Shown: positions 44,773 to 53,641, numbered from the stretch's first letter. The stretch is DNA of 64,000 nucleotides from Pantoea sp. Ap-967 (GCF_011752565.1 NZ_VWXK01000028.1:17109-81108); one strand, 5' to 3'. Notes: generated from the letters alone by a model not told the origin. Numbers and translations: made by a program.

Positions 44773-44929
44773 CCTGTAGGAGCGGGCTTGCCCCGCGAAC
44801 ACCGGCGAAGCCGGTGCCACGCACCGCGTTGCCTGCTTCGCGGGGCAAGCCCGCTCCTACAGGTTTCCCAGTTAAATCAGATGCTCCGTAGGAGCGAGCA
44901 AAGCTCGCGATGCGCCGCGCAGCGGCGCC
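44773..44929. repeat. REPIN plus single REP
   Basis: A REP pair at 44773-44863 has arms CCTGTAGGAGCGGGCTTGCC and GGCAAGCCCGCTCCTACAGG. A second-type unit follows at 44886-44929 (CCGTAGGAGCGAGC...GCGGCGCC). The linker CAGTTAAATCAGATGCTCC is the reverse of the REP leader seen in the 15.6-kb array. The elements lie between the two DUF3077 copies. Confidence 0.85.
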
Positions 44930-44996
44930 CTTAACGCCTTACACCCAGGGTGCGCGGCGCCTTGGTGTTCTAGGCGGCTAACCTGTTAACATTTGC

Positions 44997-45254
44997 GTCG
45001 AAAAATCAGAATTCTTCCCTTTGTTGTAGTCCATTTCCCAAAGATACTGTTGCCGCTTGTTTTCCGTTGCGGGTGCTCTGCCAAGGCTCTAGTCTCGGCC
45101 TGTCGCTGATTGATCAGTGACACGGCTTTGACGGGCCGCGACGGTTTTGAGTATCGGCATACCTTTATGGTGGCTGTACGTGCGGGCACGCTTGCGTGCG
45201 CCGGAGCTTATCAATTCCGCCGGTCCGTCAACCCACGTGCAGCTGCCACCCTCT
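44997..45254 (+). repeat. Structured leader, copy 2, of the duplicated DUF3077 locus
   Basis: Second copy of the ~260-base leader. Its main hairpin is GGCCTGTC (45097-45104) with GACGGGCC (45130-45137); inner pairing is GCTG with CAGT. The A-to-G and C-to-T changes relative to copy 1 convert Watson-Crick pairs to G-U pairs and keep the stem. Confidence 0.55.
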
Positions 45255-45296
45255 GCTTGACGGCTTAGGGTCGCGGCACCAACAAGGAATTGAACA

Positions 45297-45386
45297 ATGC
45301 TGAAACTTGTCCCCGATCCACCCCATGCTTTCCCAACGCTTGTATTCAAACTCATACAAATGGCAGACGAGGAGTTGCAAGCGTGA
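45297..45386 (+). CDS. 29-aa leader-type ORF upstream of the DUF3077 gene
   Basis: A short frame starting MLKLVPDPPHAFPTLVF after a CAAGGAAT ribosome site. Its TGA overlaps the ATG of the following gene by one base, so the two are probably translationally coupled. From memory, MLKxVPDPP-type N-termini are common in small pseudomonad proteins of this group, so it may be a split-off N-terminus. Copy 1 of the locus lacks this insert of about 85 bases. Confidence 0.45.
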   Translation: MLKLVPDPPHAFPTLVFKLIQMADEELQA

Positions 45387-45652
45387 TGGACGACAAATCG
45401 AACGTAAAAACCACCGTTGGCAAAACCAAGTTCTACCAGGGCGAAAAACAGACTCATCCGCTGTTCTGCATCGAGCCCGGCATTTCCTGCCAGCATGCTC
45501 GGGAGCAGGCCTCGGAGCTGATGGGGTATGTGCGGGACATGACCATCAGTGGCCTGATGGATGAAAAGCCCGAATTGATCTGGGCCTCGCATTACCTCAG
45601 CGGTTTGGCCAAGGCGCTGATGGATGATGCTGAGTTGGGCATGATGCGCTGA
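45386..45652 (+). CDS. DUF3077-family protein, copy 2, intact
   Basis: 88 aa. The family pattern is clear: TKFYQG, PLFCIEPGISCQHAREQASELMGYVRD, and the closing WASHYLSGLAKALMDDAELGMM. DUF3077 proteins are small, multicopy in Pseudomonas and uncharacterised. The ATG overlaps the stop of a 29-aa leader ORF. A nearly identical frameshifted copy lies 0.9 kb upstream. The longer open frame before the ATG crosses the leader ORF and is not supported. Confidence 0.78.
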   Translation: MDDKSNVKTTVGKTKFYQGEKQTHPLFCIEPGISCQHAREQASELMGYVRDMTISGLMDEKPELIWASHYLSGLAKALMDDAELGMMR

Positions 45653-45662
45653 GGGTGTACCG

Positions 45663-45766
45663 CGTCGCTTCACGCGACGCATCGCGAGCTGCGCTCGCTC
45701 CTACCAGCCGTACACCGCCCCCGTAGGAGCGAGCAAAGCTCGCGATGCGCCGCGCAGCGGCGCCCT
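45663..45766. repeat. Inverted REP pair
   Basis: Two units of the GAGCTGCGCTCGCTCCTAC / GTAGGAGCGAGCAAAGCTCGC type facing each other, between the convergent DUF3077 and glutaminase genes. The pair could serve as a terminator for both. Confidence 0.8.
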
Positions 45767-45781
45767 ACCCCAAGGCCCCCT

Positions 45782-46690
45782 TCAGAACACCGACCACCCA
45801 ATCCGCGAACTCAACATCTCAAGCGCAGCCATCCCCGCATACGAGTTCCCCGCCGCATTCAACTCCGGCGACCACACGCAAACGGTGAACTGCCCCGGCA
45901 CGATGGCCACGATCCCGCCCCCTACCCCGCTTTTACCAGGCAGCCCCACCCGATAGGCAAAGTTCCCCGCCTCGTCATACAGCCCACTGGTGGCCATGAT
46001 CGAGTTAACCTGCTGAGTCTGGCGCCGGGTCAGTATCTGCTCGCCACTGTGCTTGCAGAACCCATCGTTGGCCAGAAAACCAAAGGCTCGGGCCAGGTCC
46101 AAGCAGTTCATTTGCAACGCGCAATAACTGAAATAACTGCGCAGCACCGTTTCAACCTCGTTATGGAAGTTACCAAACGCCTGCATCAGGTACGCCATGG
46201 CAGCATTGCGTGCGCGGAACTGGTATTCCGAGTCAGCGACACGGGCATCCATCGACACGTTGGCATTGCCCGACAAGCGCCGCACGAAATCACGCATCGA
46301 CAAGGTGGGCGCGGCAAAGCGCGACTGGTTGATATCACAGATCACCAGCGCCCCGGCATTGATAAAGGGGTTACGCGGGCGCCCGCGTTCGAACTCCAAC
46401 TGCACCAGGGAGTTGAACGGCTGGCCGGAGGGCTCATGGCCAAGCCGCTCCCAGATGGCTTCACCGGAATGGCCGATGGCCTGGACCAGGCTGAACACTT
46501 TGGAAATACTCTGCACCGAAAACGGTACCAACGCATCGCCTGCGCAGTAATAGCTGCCGTCGTTGCCATAAACGGCGATGCCCAACTGCTGCGCCGGCAC
46601 ATCGGCCAGCGCAGGGATGTAGTCAGCCACTTTGCCCTTGCCAATCAAGGGCCGCACTTCTTCGAGGATATCGTTCAACAGTGTTTGCAT
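45782..46690 (-). CDS. glsA: Glutaminase A
   Basis: 302-aa serine-dependent glutaminase that hydrolyses L-glutamine to glutamate and ammonia. The beta-lactamase-like Ser-x2-Lys motif is in FSVQSISKVFSL. RGRPRNPFINAGALVICD, MAYLMQAFGNFHN and YAGMAALEMLSSRIGWSVF are family hallmarks. Length is normal (~300 aa). It has no operon partner. Confidence 0.94.
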   Translation of the reverse strand: MQTLLNDILEEVRPLIGKGKVADYIPALADVPAQQLGIAVYGNDGSYYCAGDALVPFSVQSISKVFSLVQAIGHSGEAIWERLGHEPSGQPFNSLVQLEFERGRPRNPFINAGALVICDINQSRFAAPTLSMRDFVRRLSGNANVSMDARVADSEYQFRARNAAMAYLMQAFGNFHNEVETVLRSYFSYCALQMNCLDLARAFGFLANDGFCKHSGEQILTRRQTQQVNSIMATSGLYDEAGNFAYRVGLPGKSGVGGGIVAIVPGQFTVCVWSPELNAAGNSYAGMAALEMLSSRIGWSVF

Positions 46691-46806
46691 GGGAAGCTCT
46701 GTTCATCAGTCCCCAGACGACGGCTCGGGGTCGCTTCCTTGACGAAAGTTCGGCATGAGAAATCACACAATGCATCAAGATGATTACGCCCACGCAGAGC
46801 CAGGCG

Positions 46807-47112
46807 TCAGCTTGGGTCATCCGGCATGACGATCAGGCCAAGCAGCTCGGCAACCAGGCTCAGCGCATCCTGTTGATACTCGTCACACCACGATTGCAGC
46901 CCGCCACGGGGAAACCCTTGCTCTTCCCACTGCGCCAATGCAAGGGCATTGATGATTTCCATCTCGAACCAAACCCTCTGCCACTCGGCAGCATCGGCTA
47001 CCACAGCAGGGTTTTGCCAAGCGAACTCAGCCTGAGCCACGAAGTGCGACCAGGATTGCAGATTCAGGTGCGCACTCTGGGCCAACGACCTCAGCTGAAA
47101 TGCGGCAAGCAT
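46807..47112 (-). CDS. Hypothetical protein
   Basis: 101 aa, helical, rich in Ala, Leu and Trp (for example LNLQSWSHFVAQAEFAWQNPA and LVAELLGLIVMPDDPS). No family is recognised. A perfect AAGGAG lies 7 bases before the chosen ATG, which settles the start against a longer frame. It is upstream of glsA on the same strand, 116 bases away, but co-transcription is uncertain. Confidence 0.65.
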   Translation of the reverse strand: MLAAFQLRSLAQSAHLNLQSWSHFVAQAEFAWQNPAVVADAAEWQRVWFEMEIINALALAQWEEQGFPRGGLQSWCDEYQQDALSLVAELLGLIVMPDDPS

Positions 47113-47261
47113 GGGTTTACTCCTTAAACATGAATGGGCTGCTGGGGATACTGCCAGAGCGTGCAGCAATGGGCGGCGAAGCGCAAAAACAAGCCCAGCC
47201 GCTGAACCGACACCCTCTCACGAAGTCGAAACGTCACGCTCAACAGGACGGAGCCCCGACA

Positions 47262-47606
47262 TTGTCGATCAGATTGACCACCCTATCACTGGCGGTATTG
47301 CTGACCGCCTGCACCCACTACCGCTACGTTGATCCAGACACACCGGAAGGCCTGGAATGCCTGCACAAGCTCCATGAGACAGTGAGTGCGTGCGAAGCCA
47401 AGGTCAAGGCGCAGCAGGATAACTTCGACTCGCTGCACGAAACCCAGGCGCGCTCCACGCAGCAATGCGAGCACTTCAATACGCTCAACATGCCCAATGC
47501 CTGCCCGCCAGCACCCAGCCCTACTACGGTGCCCAACTACTGCCGGTCGGGGTTTGACGAGAAATACAAGGCGTGTGGGGGACGGGTTGAGCAGGTGGAG
47601 AATTAG
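47262..47606 (+). CDS. Small Cys-rich lipoprotein with TTG start
   Basis: 114 aa from a TTG codon preceded by GGACGGAG. It opens as a classic lipoprotein signal (SIRLTTLSLAVLLTACTHY), with the lipobox LTAC giving an acylated Cys, so the product should be in the inner or outer membrane facing the periplasm. Six further Cys residues follow and could form disulphides. No in-frame ATG gives a sensible signal peptide; the longer frame upstream adds ~54 unrelated residues. Family unknown. Confidence 0.6.
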   Translation: MSIRLTTLSLAVLLTACTHYRYVDPDTPEGLECLHKLHETVSACEAKVKAQQDNFDSLHETQARSTQQCEHFNTLNMPNACPPAPSPTTVPNYCRSGFDEKYKACGGRVEQVEN

Positions 47607-47613
47607 TGGCTTT

Positions 47614-47776
47614 GAGATCGAGCGCCGCCCGCGCGGCGCATCGCGAGCTGCGCTCGCTCCTACATCTAGCGGTATGCACCAAGGGGCCGCGCGCGATGAC
47701 CACATGAACATTGGCCCGAAACAGACGTAGGAGCGAGCGCAGCTCGCGATGCGCCGCGCGGGCGGCGCTCGATCTC
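47614..47776. repeat. Spaced inverted REP pair, related to the 26.2-kb element
   Basis: Arms at 47614-47664 and 47727-47776 share GAGATCGAGCGCCGCCCGC with the element at 26182-26403. The piece CATGAACATTGGCCCGAAAC before the right arm is also shared, but the left arm diverges after its TCCTAC. The element separates the lipoprotein and arfB genes. Confidence 0.75.
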
Positions 47777-47823
47777 ATAGGCGCTGATTGACCCAAGGCG
47801 AACACATCCAAACTCCACCCACA

Positions 47824-48237
47824 CTAGAACTCAACCTTGCCCCGCCCCGCCTTGACAGTACTGCGCCTGGCCTTGCCTTCCAGACGGCGGGTTTTCGAGC
47901 CAAGGGTAGGCTTGGTAGGGTGGCGTTTCTTCTCGGTTTTGCCAGCCGCCAGGATCAACTCGGCAAGCCGCGCCAGCACGTCAGCACGGTTCTGTTCCTG
48001 GGTGCGGTACTGCTGGCCCTTGATGATCAGCACGCCATCACCCGTGATGCGGCTGTCACGCAGCGCCAGCAGCCGCTGCTTGTAGAACTCAGGCAACGAT
48101 GAGCCTGGGATGTCGAAGCGCAGGTGCACGGCGCTGGACACCTTGTTGACATTCTGCCCACCCGCGCCTTGCGCACGGATGTGTGTCAGTTCGATATCGG
48201 CATCCGGCAGATGCAGGTTACTGGAGATGGTCAGCAT
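47824..48237 (-). CDS. arfB: Alternative ribosome-rescue factor / peptidyl-tRNA hydrolase ArfB (YaeJ)
   Basis: 137 aa. The release-factor GGQ motif is at residues 26-28 (RAQGAGGQNVNK). A basic, flexible C-terminal tail (KKRHPTKPTLGSKTRRLEGK and onwards) is the part that probes the empty mRNA channel of stalled ribosomes. It frees peptides from non-stop complexes. Length is typical. The ATG is where the family begins; the longer frame upstream is antisense to the next gene. Confidence 0.93.
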   Translation of the reverse strand: MLTISSNLHLPDADIELTHIRAQGAGGQNVNKVSSAVHLRFDIPGSSLPEFYKQRLLALRDSRITGDGVLIIKGQQYRTQEQNRADVLARLAELILAAGKTEKKRHPTKPTLGSKTRRLEGKARRSTVKAGRGKVEF

Positions 48238-48379
48238 GAGAGGGCCCTGTTCATTGCCCCCATTATCACCGCCTTCGGCGCACATCGCACGCCGGAACCT
48301 TCCATTCCCCGTCCCTTCCGTCATAGTCCCCGCGCCACCGCCAATGCCATAGTGGAGAAAACAACACGGATAAAATCCC

Positions 48380-49699
48380 ATGTACAGAAACACCTCTACC
48401 CCCGCGGACGACAACGGTTGCGGCTGGTTCCACCTCAGCCCGAAGCGCCAGCCACGCGCCGCGCACCGGGGGCGGAGCGAGGCGCGCTGGGTGGTGCTCG
48501 GCGCAGGCTTCACCGGCCTGGCTGCCGCGCGGCAGCTGGCGCTGCACCACCCTGACGACGAAGTGATCCTGGTCGAGGCCCAGGAGGTCGGCTTCGGCGC
48601 CTCGGGGCGCAACTCCGGCTTTGCCATCGACCTGCCCCACGACATCGGTGCCGCCGACTACATCGGCGACCTGCCCACCGCACGCATGAACCTCAAGCTC
48701 AACCTGCGTGCGCAGTCGATTCTGCGTGGCCTGATCAACCAGCACGGCATCGACTGCCAGATCCGTCCGGACGGCAAGTACCAAGCAGCCGTCGAGGGCA
48801 AGGGGCTGGCCGTGCTCGAAGCCTACCGCAGCGGCCTGGAAAAACTCGGCCAACCCTACCAGATGATCGACGCCCGCGACCTGCCCGAGCACGTCGGCAC
48901 CGCGTTCTACCGCAAGGCGCTGTACACACCAGGCACGCAACTGCTGCAACCGGCCGCCCTGGCCAAGGGCCTCGCTGAAAGCCTGCCGGCCAACGTCACA
49001 CTGCATGAACGCACCACCATTACCCATATCGAGCAGGGCCGGCGCATCACCCTCAAGCACGCCAACGGCGAGATCATCGGCGACCAGTTGCTGCTGACCA
49101 ACAACGCCTTCGCCTCGCACTTCGGCTTCCTGCCCGGCCGCCTGCTGCCGATCTTCACCTACGCCAGCATGACCCGCCCGCTGACCGAGGAAGAACAGGC
49201 CCGGCTGGGCGGCAAGGCCAGTTGGGGCATCATCCCCGCCGACCCGTTCGGCAGCACCCTGCGCCGTACCCCGGACCAACGCCTGCTGGTGCGCAACAGC
49301 TTCAGCTTCAACGCCAACGGCCGCGCCCACCCACGCCACATTGCCCGCGCCGGGCGCCAGCACCGTGACGCCTTCGAGCGGCGCTTTCCAATGCTCTCGG
49401 GCCTGCCGTTCGACTACACCTGGGGCGGTTCGATGTGCCTGTCGCGCAACCACCTGTCGCACTTCGGCAGCCTCGCGCCCAACGTGCATGCAGCGCTGTG
49501 CTGCAACGGCCTGGGCATTACCCGCGGCACCGCCACCGGCACCTTGCTGGCCGACTGGCTGAGGGGCGAGCGCGACGAGTTGATCGACTTCCTGCTGGGC
49601 TCCGCCGGCCCCAACCGCAACCCGCCAGAGCCACTGCTGAGCATCGGCGTCAACCTCAACCTGCACTGGGGCCAGCGCCGCGCCGGCCTGGAAAGCTGA
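48380..49699 (+). CDS. DAO-type FAD-dependent oxidoreductase
   Basis: 439 aa. The FAD-binding Rossmann segment is WVVLGAGFTGLAAARQLALHH with the second Gly-rich motif GFGASGRNSGFAIDLPHD. The C-terminal part (CCNGLGITRGTATGTLLADWL) resembles the gamma-glutamylputrescine oxidase/D-amino acid dehydrogenase (PuuB/DadA) group. It would oxidise a C-N bond of an amine or amino acid. It is first in a likely two-gene unit with the P5C reductase-like gene 12 bases downstream. Confidence 0.82.
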   Translation: MYRNTSTPADDNGCGWFHLSPKRQPRAAHRGRSEARWVVLGAGFTGLAAARQLALHHPDDEVILVEAQEVGFGASGRNSGFAIDLPHDIGAADYIGDLPTARMNLKLNLRAQSILRGLINQHGIDCQIRPDGKYQAAVEGKGLAVLEAYRSGLEKLGQPYQMIDARDLPEHVGTAFYRKALYTPGTQLLQPAALAKGLAESLPANVTLHERTTITHIEQGRRITLKHANGEIIGDQLLLTNNAFASHFGFLPGRLLPIFTYASMTRPLTEEEQARLGGKASWGIIPADPFGSTLRRTPDQRLLVRNSFSFNANGRAHPRHIARAGRQHRDAFERRFPMLSGLPFDYTWGGSMCLSRNHLSHFGSLAPNVHAALCCNGLGITRGTATGTLLADWLRGERDELIDFLLGSAGPNRNPPEPLLSIGVNLNLHWGQRRAGLES

Positions 49700-49711
49700 C
49701 AAGGAGGCATC

Positions 49712-50494
49712 ATGCATAGCCTGGGTATTCTCGGGGTGGGCGAGCTGAGCGAAAAGGTGGTCATCGGCCTGCGCCGCAGCGGTTTCGATGGCCCCATCCT
49801 GCTGTCACCGCGCAATGCGCAACGGGCTGCCTTGCTGGCCCATGAGCACGGCTGCCAGGTACTGGGCAGCAACCAAGCGGTGATCGACCGCTCCGAGCTG
49901 GTGATCCTCGGCGTACGCCCGCACTCGCTGGGCGAACTGGCCAATGAAGTGCGCCTGCGTCCGGGCCAGCGCCTGGTGTCGCTGGCCGCCGGGGTCAGCC
50001 TTGCCCAGCTGGCCGCGGCTTTCCCCGGCGCCCTCTGTATCCGTGCGATGCTGTCGTATGCCGCCCAGTACAACCAGTCCACGGTGGTGGTGTGCCCGCC
50101 GGATGCGCTCACCACCCAGAGGCTAGGGCCCTTGGGCAAACTGGTGGTACTGCAAAGCGAGCCCGAGTTCGAACTGGCCACGGTGGCAGCCTGCATGAAT
50201 GGCTGGTTCTACTTCCTGCTGCACGATCTGCAGCAATGGCTGATGGACAAAGGCCTGCCAGCCGCCGAGGCACGCGCACTGGTGCTGGGCAACCTGCAGG
50301 ACTGCGTGACCAGTGCCGAACAGCAGCCGGGCTACACGCTCAAGGCCCTGGGGCAGGCTATCGCTACCCCGGGCACCTTTACTGCAGACGGGTTGGCGGT
50401 ACTGATGCATCAGCCGGTGAGTGCCACGTGGGGGGCTGCGTGCGAAGTGGTGCTGGATGCACTGTTAACACGCGCCGACTTGGCTGACCGATAG
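49712..50494 (+). CDS. Pyrroline-5-carboxylate reductase-like protein
   Basis: 260 aa, ProC superfamily. The NAD(P) motif LGILGVGELSEKVVIGLRRSG and the LVSLAAGVSLAQLAAAFP and AAQYNQSTVVVCP segments fit, and a ProC-like C-terminal helical domain follows. It is probably not the housekeeping ProC, because it belongs to a catabolic block beside an amine oxidase. It may reduce a cyclic imine produced by that enzyme. Preceded by AAGGAGG. Confidence 0.78.
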   Translation: MHSLGILGVGELSEKVVIGLRRSGFDGPILLSPRNAQRAALLAHEHGCQVLGSNQAVIDRSELVILGVRPHSLGELANEVRLRPGQRLVSLAAGVSLAQLAAAFPGALCIRAMLSYAAQYNQSTVVVCPPDALTTQRLGPLGKLVVLQSEPEFELATVAACMNGWFYFLLHDLQQWLMDKGLPAAEARALVLGNLQDCVTSAEQQPGYTLKALGQAIATPGTFTADGLAVLMHQPVSATWGAACEVVLDALLTRADLADR

Positions 50495-50508
50495 GCTGCC
50501 CCTGCTGC

Positions 50509-50539
50509 GGCCACTTCGCAGGTCAACCGCGAAGTGGCC
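50509..50539. terminator. Bidirectional terminator-like hairpin
   Basis: GGCCACTTCGC and GCGAAGTGGCC pair perfectly (11 bases, 9-base loop) between two convergent genes. No T-run follows, so it is a REP-like or Rho-assisted end. Confidence 0.5.
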
Positions 50540-50557
50540 CGCCCCTGCGAGAAATCG

Positions 50558-52036
50558 CTATAACTGGCGGTAAACCCGCGCTGTATCTTCCTCGAAATGC
50601 TTCAGCTCATCCTGCCGCCTTGCTTCCGACCAGCCCAGCACCGCTGCGACTCGATGCGAGCACTGCTCCACCCGCTCACGCCCAAGGTCCGGGTCCAGCC
50701 CATAGGAGACGCGCCGGCGCATCAGGTCGACCAGCCTCACCACGTGTTCGCGGGCAACGATGCGGGCGATATCCTGCGGGTCGATCCGCTCACGCTCGAT
50801 CATGCCCTTGGGCGCCTTTCCTCGCTTGCCTAGCCGCGCCTCCACGCCTCGGGCGATCAGCCGCGCCGCATGGCGATGGAGCATGATGGTCGAGCCGGTC
50901 AAGGTCAGCAGGCCCGGCTTGCCGGCCGCCTCGCTCAGGCGCACCGGCAGGTAGGTGCTGCGGCCATCCAAGGTCGAGGTCGGGCGCACGCCACACCAGC
51001 AGTGCTTCACATCGGCGCGGGACAGTTGCAGGTCGGGAAACAGGAGGTTGGCCTCGGCGAGGATATAGTCGATCTCGCCATCCTCGACACGTACGGTATC
51101 GGGATCATCAGTAAAGTGCGACTCGGTCGGGCCGATGAAGTGAAATTCGCGCCAGGGGAAGACGTAGTACGGCTCGCCCTTGCTGGAGAACGCCTCCAGC
51201 CCCTGGCCGCGATAGGCCTCGGGTAAGCGCACCATGACATTGACGCCCTTGATACCCAATACCCGCGGATCGCGGTCAGCGGCACCCGCCACGCGGTCGA
51301 CCCAGGGGCCGGCGGCATTGATTACCACCTTGGCGGTCACCTGTACCTGGCCCAGCGCTTCCGGCGCCTGCTCGTCCAGGGTTAGCCGCCACTGGCCGTC
51401 ACTGCGCAGCAGCTGGCTGACGCGGGTATAGGTGCGCACCGTTGCACCCCGCCATTGCGCATCCAGGGCGGTGTCGACGCAAATGCGCTCGGGCCAGGCG
51501 TACATGTATTCCTCGAATACACCCACGCCACGCAGGGGCCCACCCAAGCCTGCGGCCATCGCGCTGTCGCTCGCGGCCTGCTTCGCGCTCTGCCGCCGGT
51601 AGGCCAGGGGCACCTTCCAGCCACCCAGTGCTTCGACCAGGCGAAAACCCATGTCCACCAGCCATGGCGGGTAACGGTCCCCCTTGCGAAACGGATAGTG
51701 GAAGCGGTGCTTGGTCAAGTGGCCGGGCATGTCCTTGACCAGTTCGGCGCGACAGCGCATCACCTGGCGGGTGTAGCGCAGGCGCTGCCACATGTCGAAA
51801 GGCCGGAACGGGATTTGCCACAACGGGTAGCGCGCAGCCAAGTAGCCAAGCCCCGAATAGAGCATGCGGCTGGAGCGCGAGGAGGTGCCGGCACCGATGT
51901 CGCCACGGTCGACCAGAAGGGTGCGGAAGTTGCGCGCTGCCAGTTGCCGGGCGGCGGCGCAACCGACTGCGCCTGCGCCGATGACCACCACGTCAAAGTG
52001 GTCGCCATCGAGGGATTGCAAGGGGGGACGGGTCAT
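50558..52036 (-). CDS. GlpD-like FAD-dependent oxidoreductase
   Basis: 492 aa. The N-terminal DVVVIGAGAVGCAAARQLAARN binds FAD. DRGDIGAGTSSRSSRMLYSGLGYL resembles the glycerol-3-phosphate dehydrogenase active-site entry, and VINAAGPWVDRVAG is conserved in the GlpD/GlpA family. A C-terminal helical domain (~400-492) is like that of GlpD. The substrate may be glycerol 3-phosphate or another alpha-hydroxy compound. It is divergent from the MFS gene, 225 bases apart. Confidence 0.8.
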   Translation of the reverse strand: MTRPPLQSLDGDHFDVVVIGAGAVGCAAARQLAARNFRTLLVDRGDIGAGTSSRSSRMLYSGLGYLAARYPLWQIPFRPFDMWQRLRYTRQVMRCRAELVKDMPGHLTKHRFHYPFRKGDRYPPWLVDMGFRLVEALGGWKVPLAYRRQSAKQAASDSAMAAGLGGPLRGVGVFEEYMYAWPERICVDTALDAQWRGATVRTYTRVSQLLRSDGQWRLTLDEQAPEALGQVQVTAKVVINAAGPWVDRVAGAADRDPRVLGIKGVNVMVRLPEAYRGQGLEAFSSKGEPYYVFPWREFHFIGPTESHFTDDPDTVRVEDGEIDYILAEANLLFPDLQLSRADVKHCWCGVRPTSTLDGRSTYLPVRLSEAAGKPGLLTLTGSTIMLHRHAARLIARGVEARLGKRGKAPKGMIERERIDPQDIARIVAREHVVRLVDLMRRRVSYGLDPDLGRERVEQCSHRVAAVLGWSEARRQDELKHFEEDTARVYRQL

Positions 52037-52261
52037 AAACGGATTCCGGGTTCTTGTGATTGTTCTGGGAGGTCTTCATGCCAGGCCACAATAGAAAAGC
52101 CGCACCCTCCCCTCTAGAACATTGCGGACAACTTGCGTAAGGCCTCGGCACAGCCTGCCAGCTCATCCCATGACTCGTCCCAGCCGTTATATGGAGCCCC
52201 ACATCCGCGGTGCGATAGTGCCGCGGCGCTGATGCGTCAATAACAACAAGAGGTAACGTGA

Positions 52262-53641
52262 ATGACCACTTCCAAACGCTCTGTCGAAGATGCCCCGCTT
52301 AACGCCTTCCACCGTAAGTTGACCGTTTACTCCGCTGGCGGGCCATTCCTCGATGGCTATGTGCTGAGCATCATTGGCGTCGCCATGCTGCAGATCACCA
52401 ACGCCTTGCAACTGTCCGCGTTCTGGGAAGGGTTGATTGCCGCCTCTGCGTTGATCGGGGTATTCCTCGGTGGTTTTCTCGGTGGCTGGTTCACCGACAA
52501 GTACGGGCGCAAGGTTTTATACCTGGTCGACCTGATCGCTATCGTCGGCTTCTCGGTAGCACAGTTCTGGGTCGAGTCGGCCTGGGCACTGTTCGCCTGG
52601 CGGTTGCTGATCGGTATCGCGGTCGGTGCCGACTACCCGATTGCCACTTCGCTGCTGGCCGAATTCCTGCCACGCAAGCAACGTGGGCCGTTGTTGGCAG
52701 CCATGGTACTGATGTGGTTTGCCGGTGCCGCCGTGGCCTACATGGTTGGCGAACTGCTGCTGCGCGTGGGCGGTGAAGACGGTTGGCGCTATGTATTGGC
52801 CAGCGCCCTGATACCGGGTGCGCTGTTCCTGGTCGCCCGCAGTGGCACGCCGGAATCGCCACGCTGGCTGCTGAGCAAAGGCCGCAGCGCCGAGGCCGAC
52901 GCGGTGATCAAGAAAGTCTATGGCCCTGAATACTCCGTTGCCGACCTGCCAGAGCAAACAGCTGACAAACCGGTATCGGTGTGGTCGCTGTTCCACTCCG
53001 GCTATGGCAAGCGCATGGCCTTCGTCACGCTGTTCTGGACCTGCGCCATTTTGCCACTGTTCGCGATCTACTCGTTTGCTCCCAAAGTCTTGCAAGCGCT
53101 GCAACTGACCGGGGATTGGGCGGCATACGGCTCGATCGCCATCACCTTGCTGTTCACCCTCGGCTGCCTGCTTGCGACCAAGCTGATCAACCGCCTGGGC
53201 CGGCGCAAGATGTTGATCCACAGCTTCCTCTGGTCGGGCCTGTCCCTGGTGATGCTGGGGGTATTCCCAGACGCCTCGCCCACTACCGTACTGGTGCTGT
53301 TCGGTGCGTACGCGGTGCTGATTGGGGGTGCCCAGGTTCTGGAATACGTGTACCCCAACGAGCTGTTCCCCACCGAAATTCGTGCGTCCGCCGTTGGCCT
53401 GGCCACATCGCTGTCCCGCATCGGCGCGGCCATAGGCACTTACTTGGTACCGATCTCCCTGGCCTCCTACGGTGTCGCCAATACCATGTTCGCCGCCGCA
53501 CTGGTTTCGCTGTTCGGCGCCCTGATTTCCTGGTGGCTGGCGCCCGAGACCGGCAAGCTCGACCTGCAGCAGGCTGCTGCCCTGGGTAGAGCGGCCGGTG
53601 CCAGCGCCGCCACTTCCAACCCTGTCGCTCGCAAAGCCTGA
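52262..53641 (+). CDS. MFS transporter (sugar/organic acid porter type)
   Basis: 459 aa, 12 predicted helices. The loop 2-3 motif GGWFTDKYGRKVLYLVDL and a mirrored loop 8-9 (INRLGRRKMLIHSF) are typical of the major facilitator superfamily, and GGAQVLEYVYPNELFPTEIRASAVGLATSLSRIGA matches the metabolite:H+ symporter type. It likely imports the substrate of the local catabolic genes. Cupin and RidA genes follow at 12 and 11 bases, so the three form an operon. Confidence 0.88.
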   Translation: MTTSKRSVEDAPLNAFHRKLTVYSAGGPFLDGYVLSIIGVAMLQITNALQLSAFWEGLIAASALIGVFLGGFLGGWFTDKYGRKVLYLVDLIAIVGFSVAQFWVESAWALFAWRLLIGIAVGADYPIATSLLAEFLPRKQRGPLLAAMVLMWFAGAAVAYMVGELLLRVGGEDGWRYVLASALIPGALFLVARSGTPESPRWLLSKGRSAEADAVIKKVYGPEYSVADLPEQTADKPVSVWSLFHSGYGKRMAFVTLFWTCAILPLFAIYSFAPKVLQALQLTGDWAAYGSIAITLLFTLGCLLATKLINRLGRRKMLIHSFLWSGLSLVMLGVFPDASPTTVLVLFGAYAVLIGGAQVLEYVYPNELFPTEIRASAVGLATSLSRIGAAIGTYLVPISLASYGVANTMFAAALVSLFGALISWWLAPETGKLDLQQAAALGRAAGASAATSNPVARKA

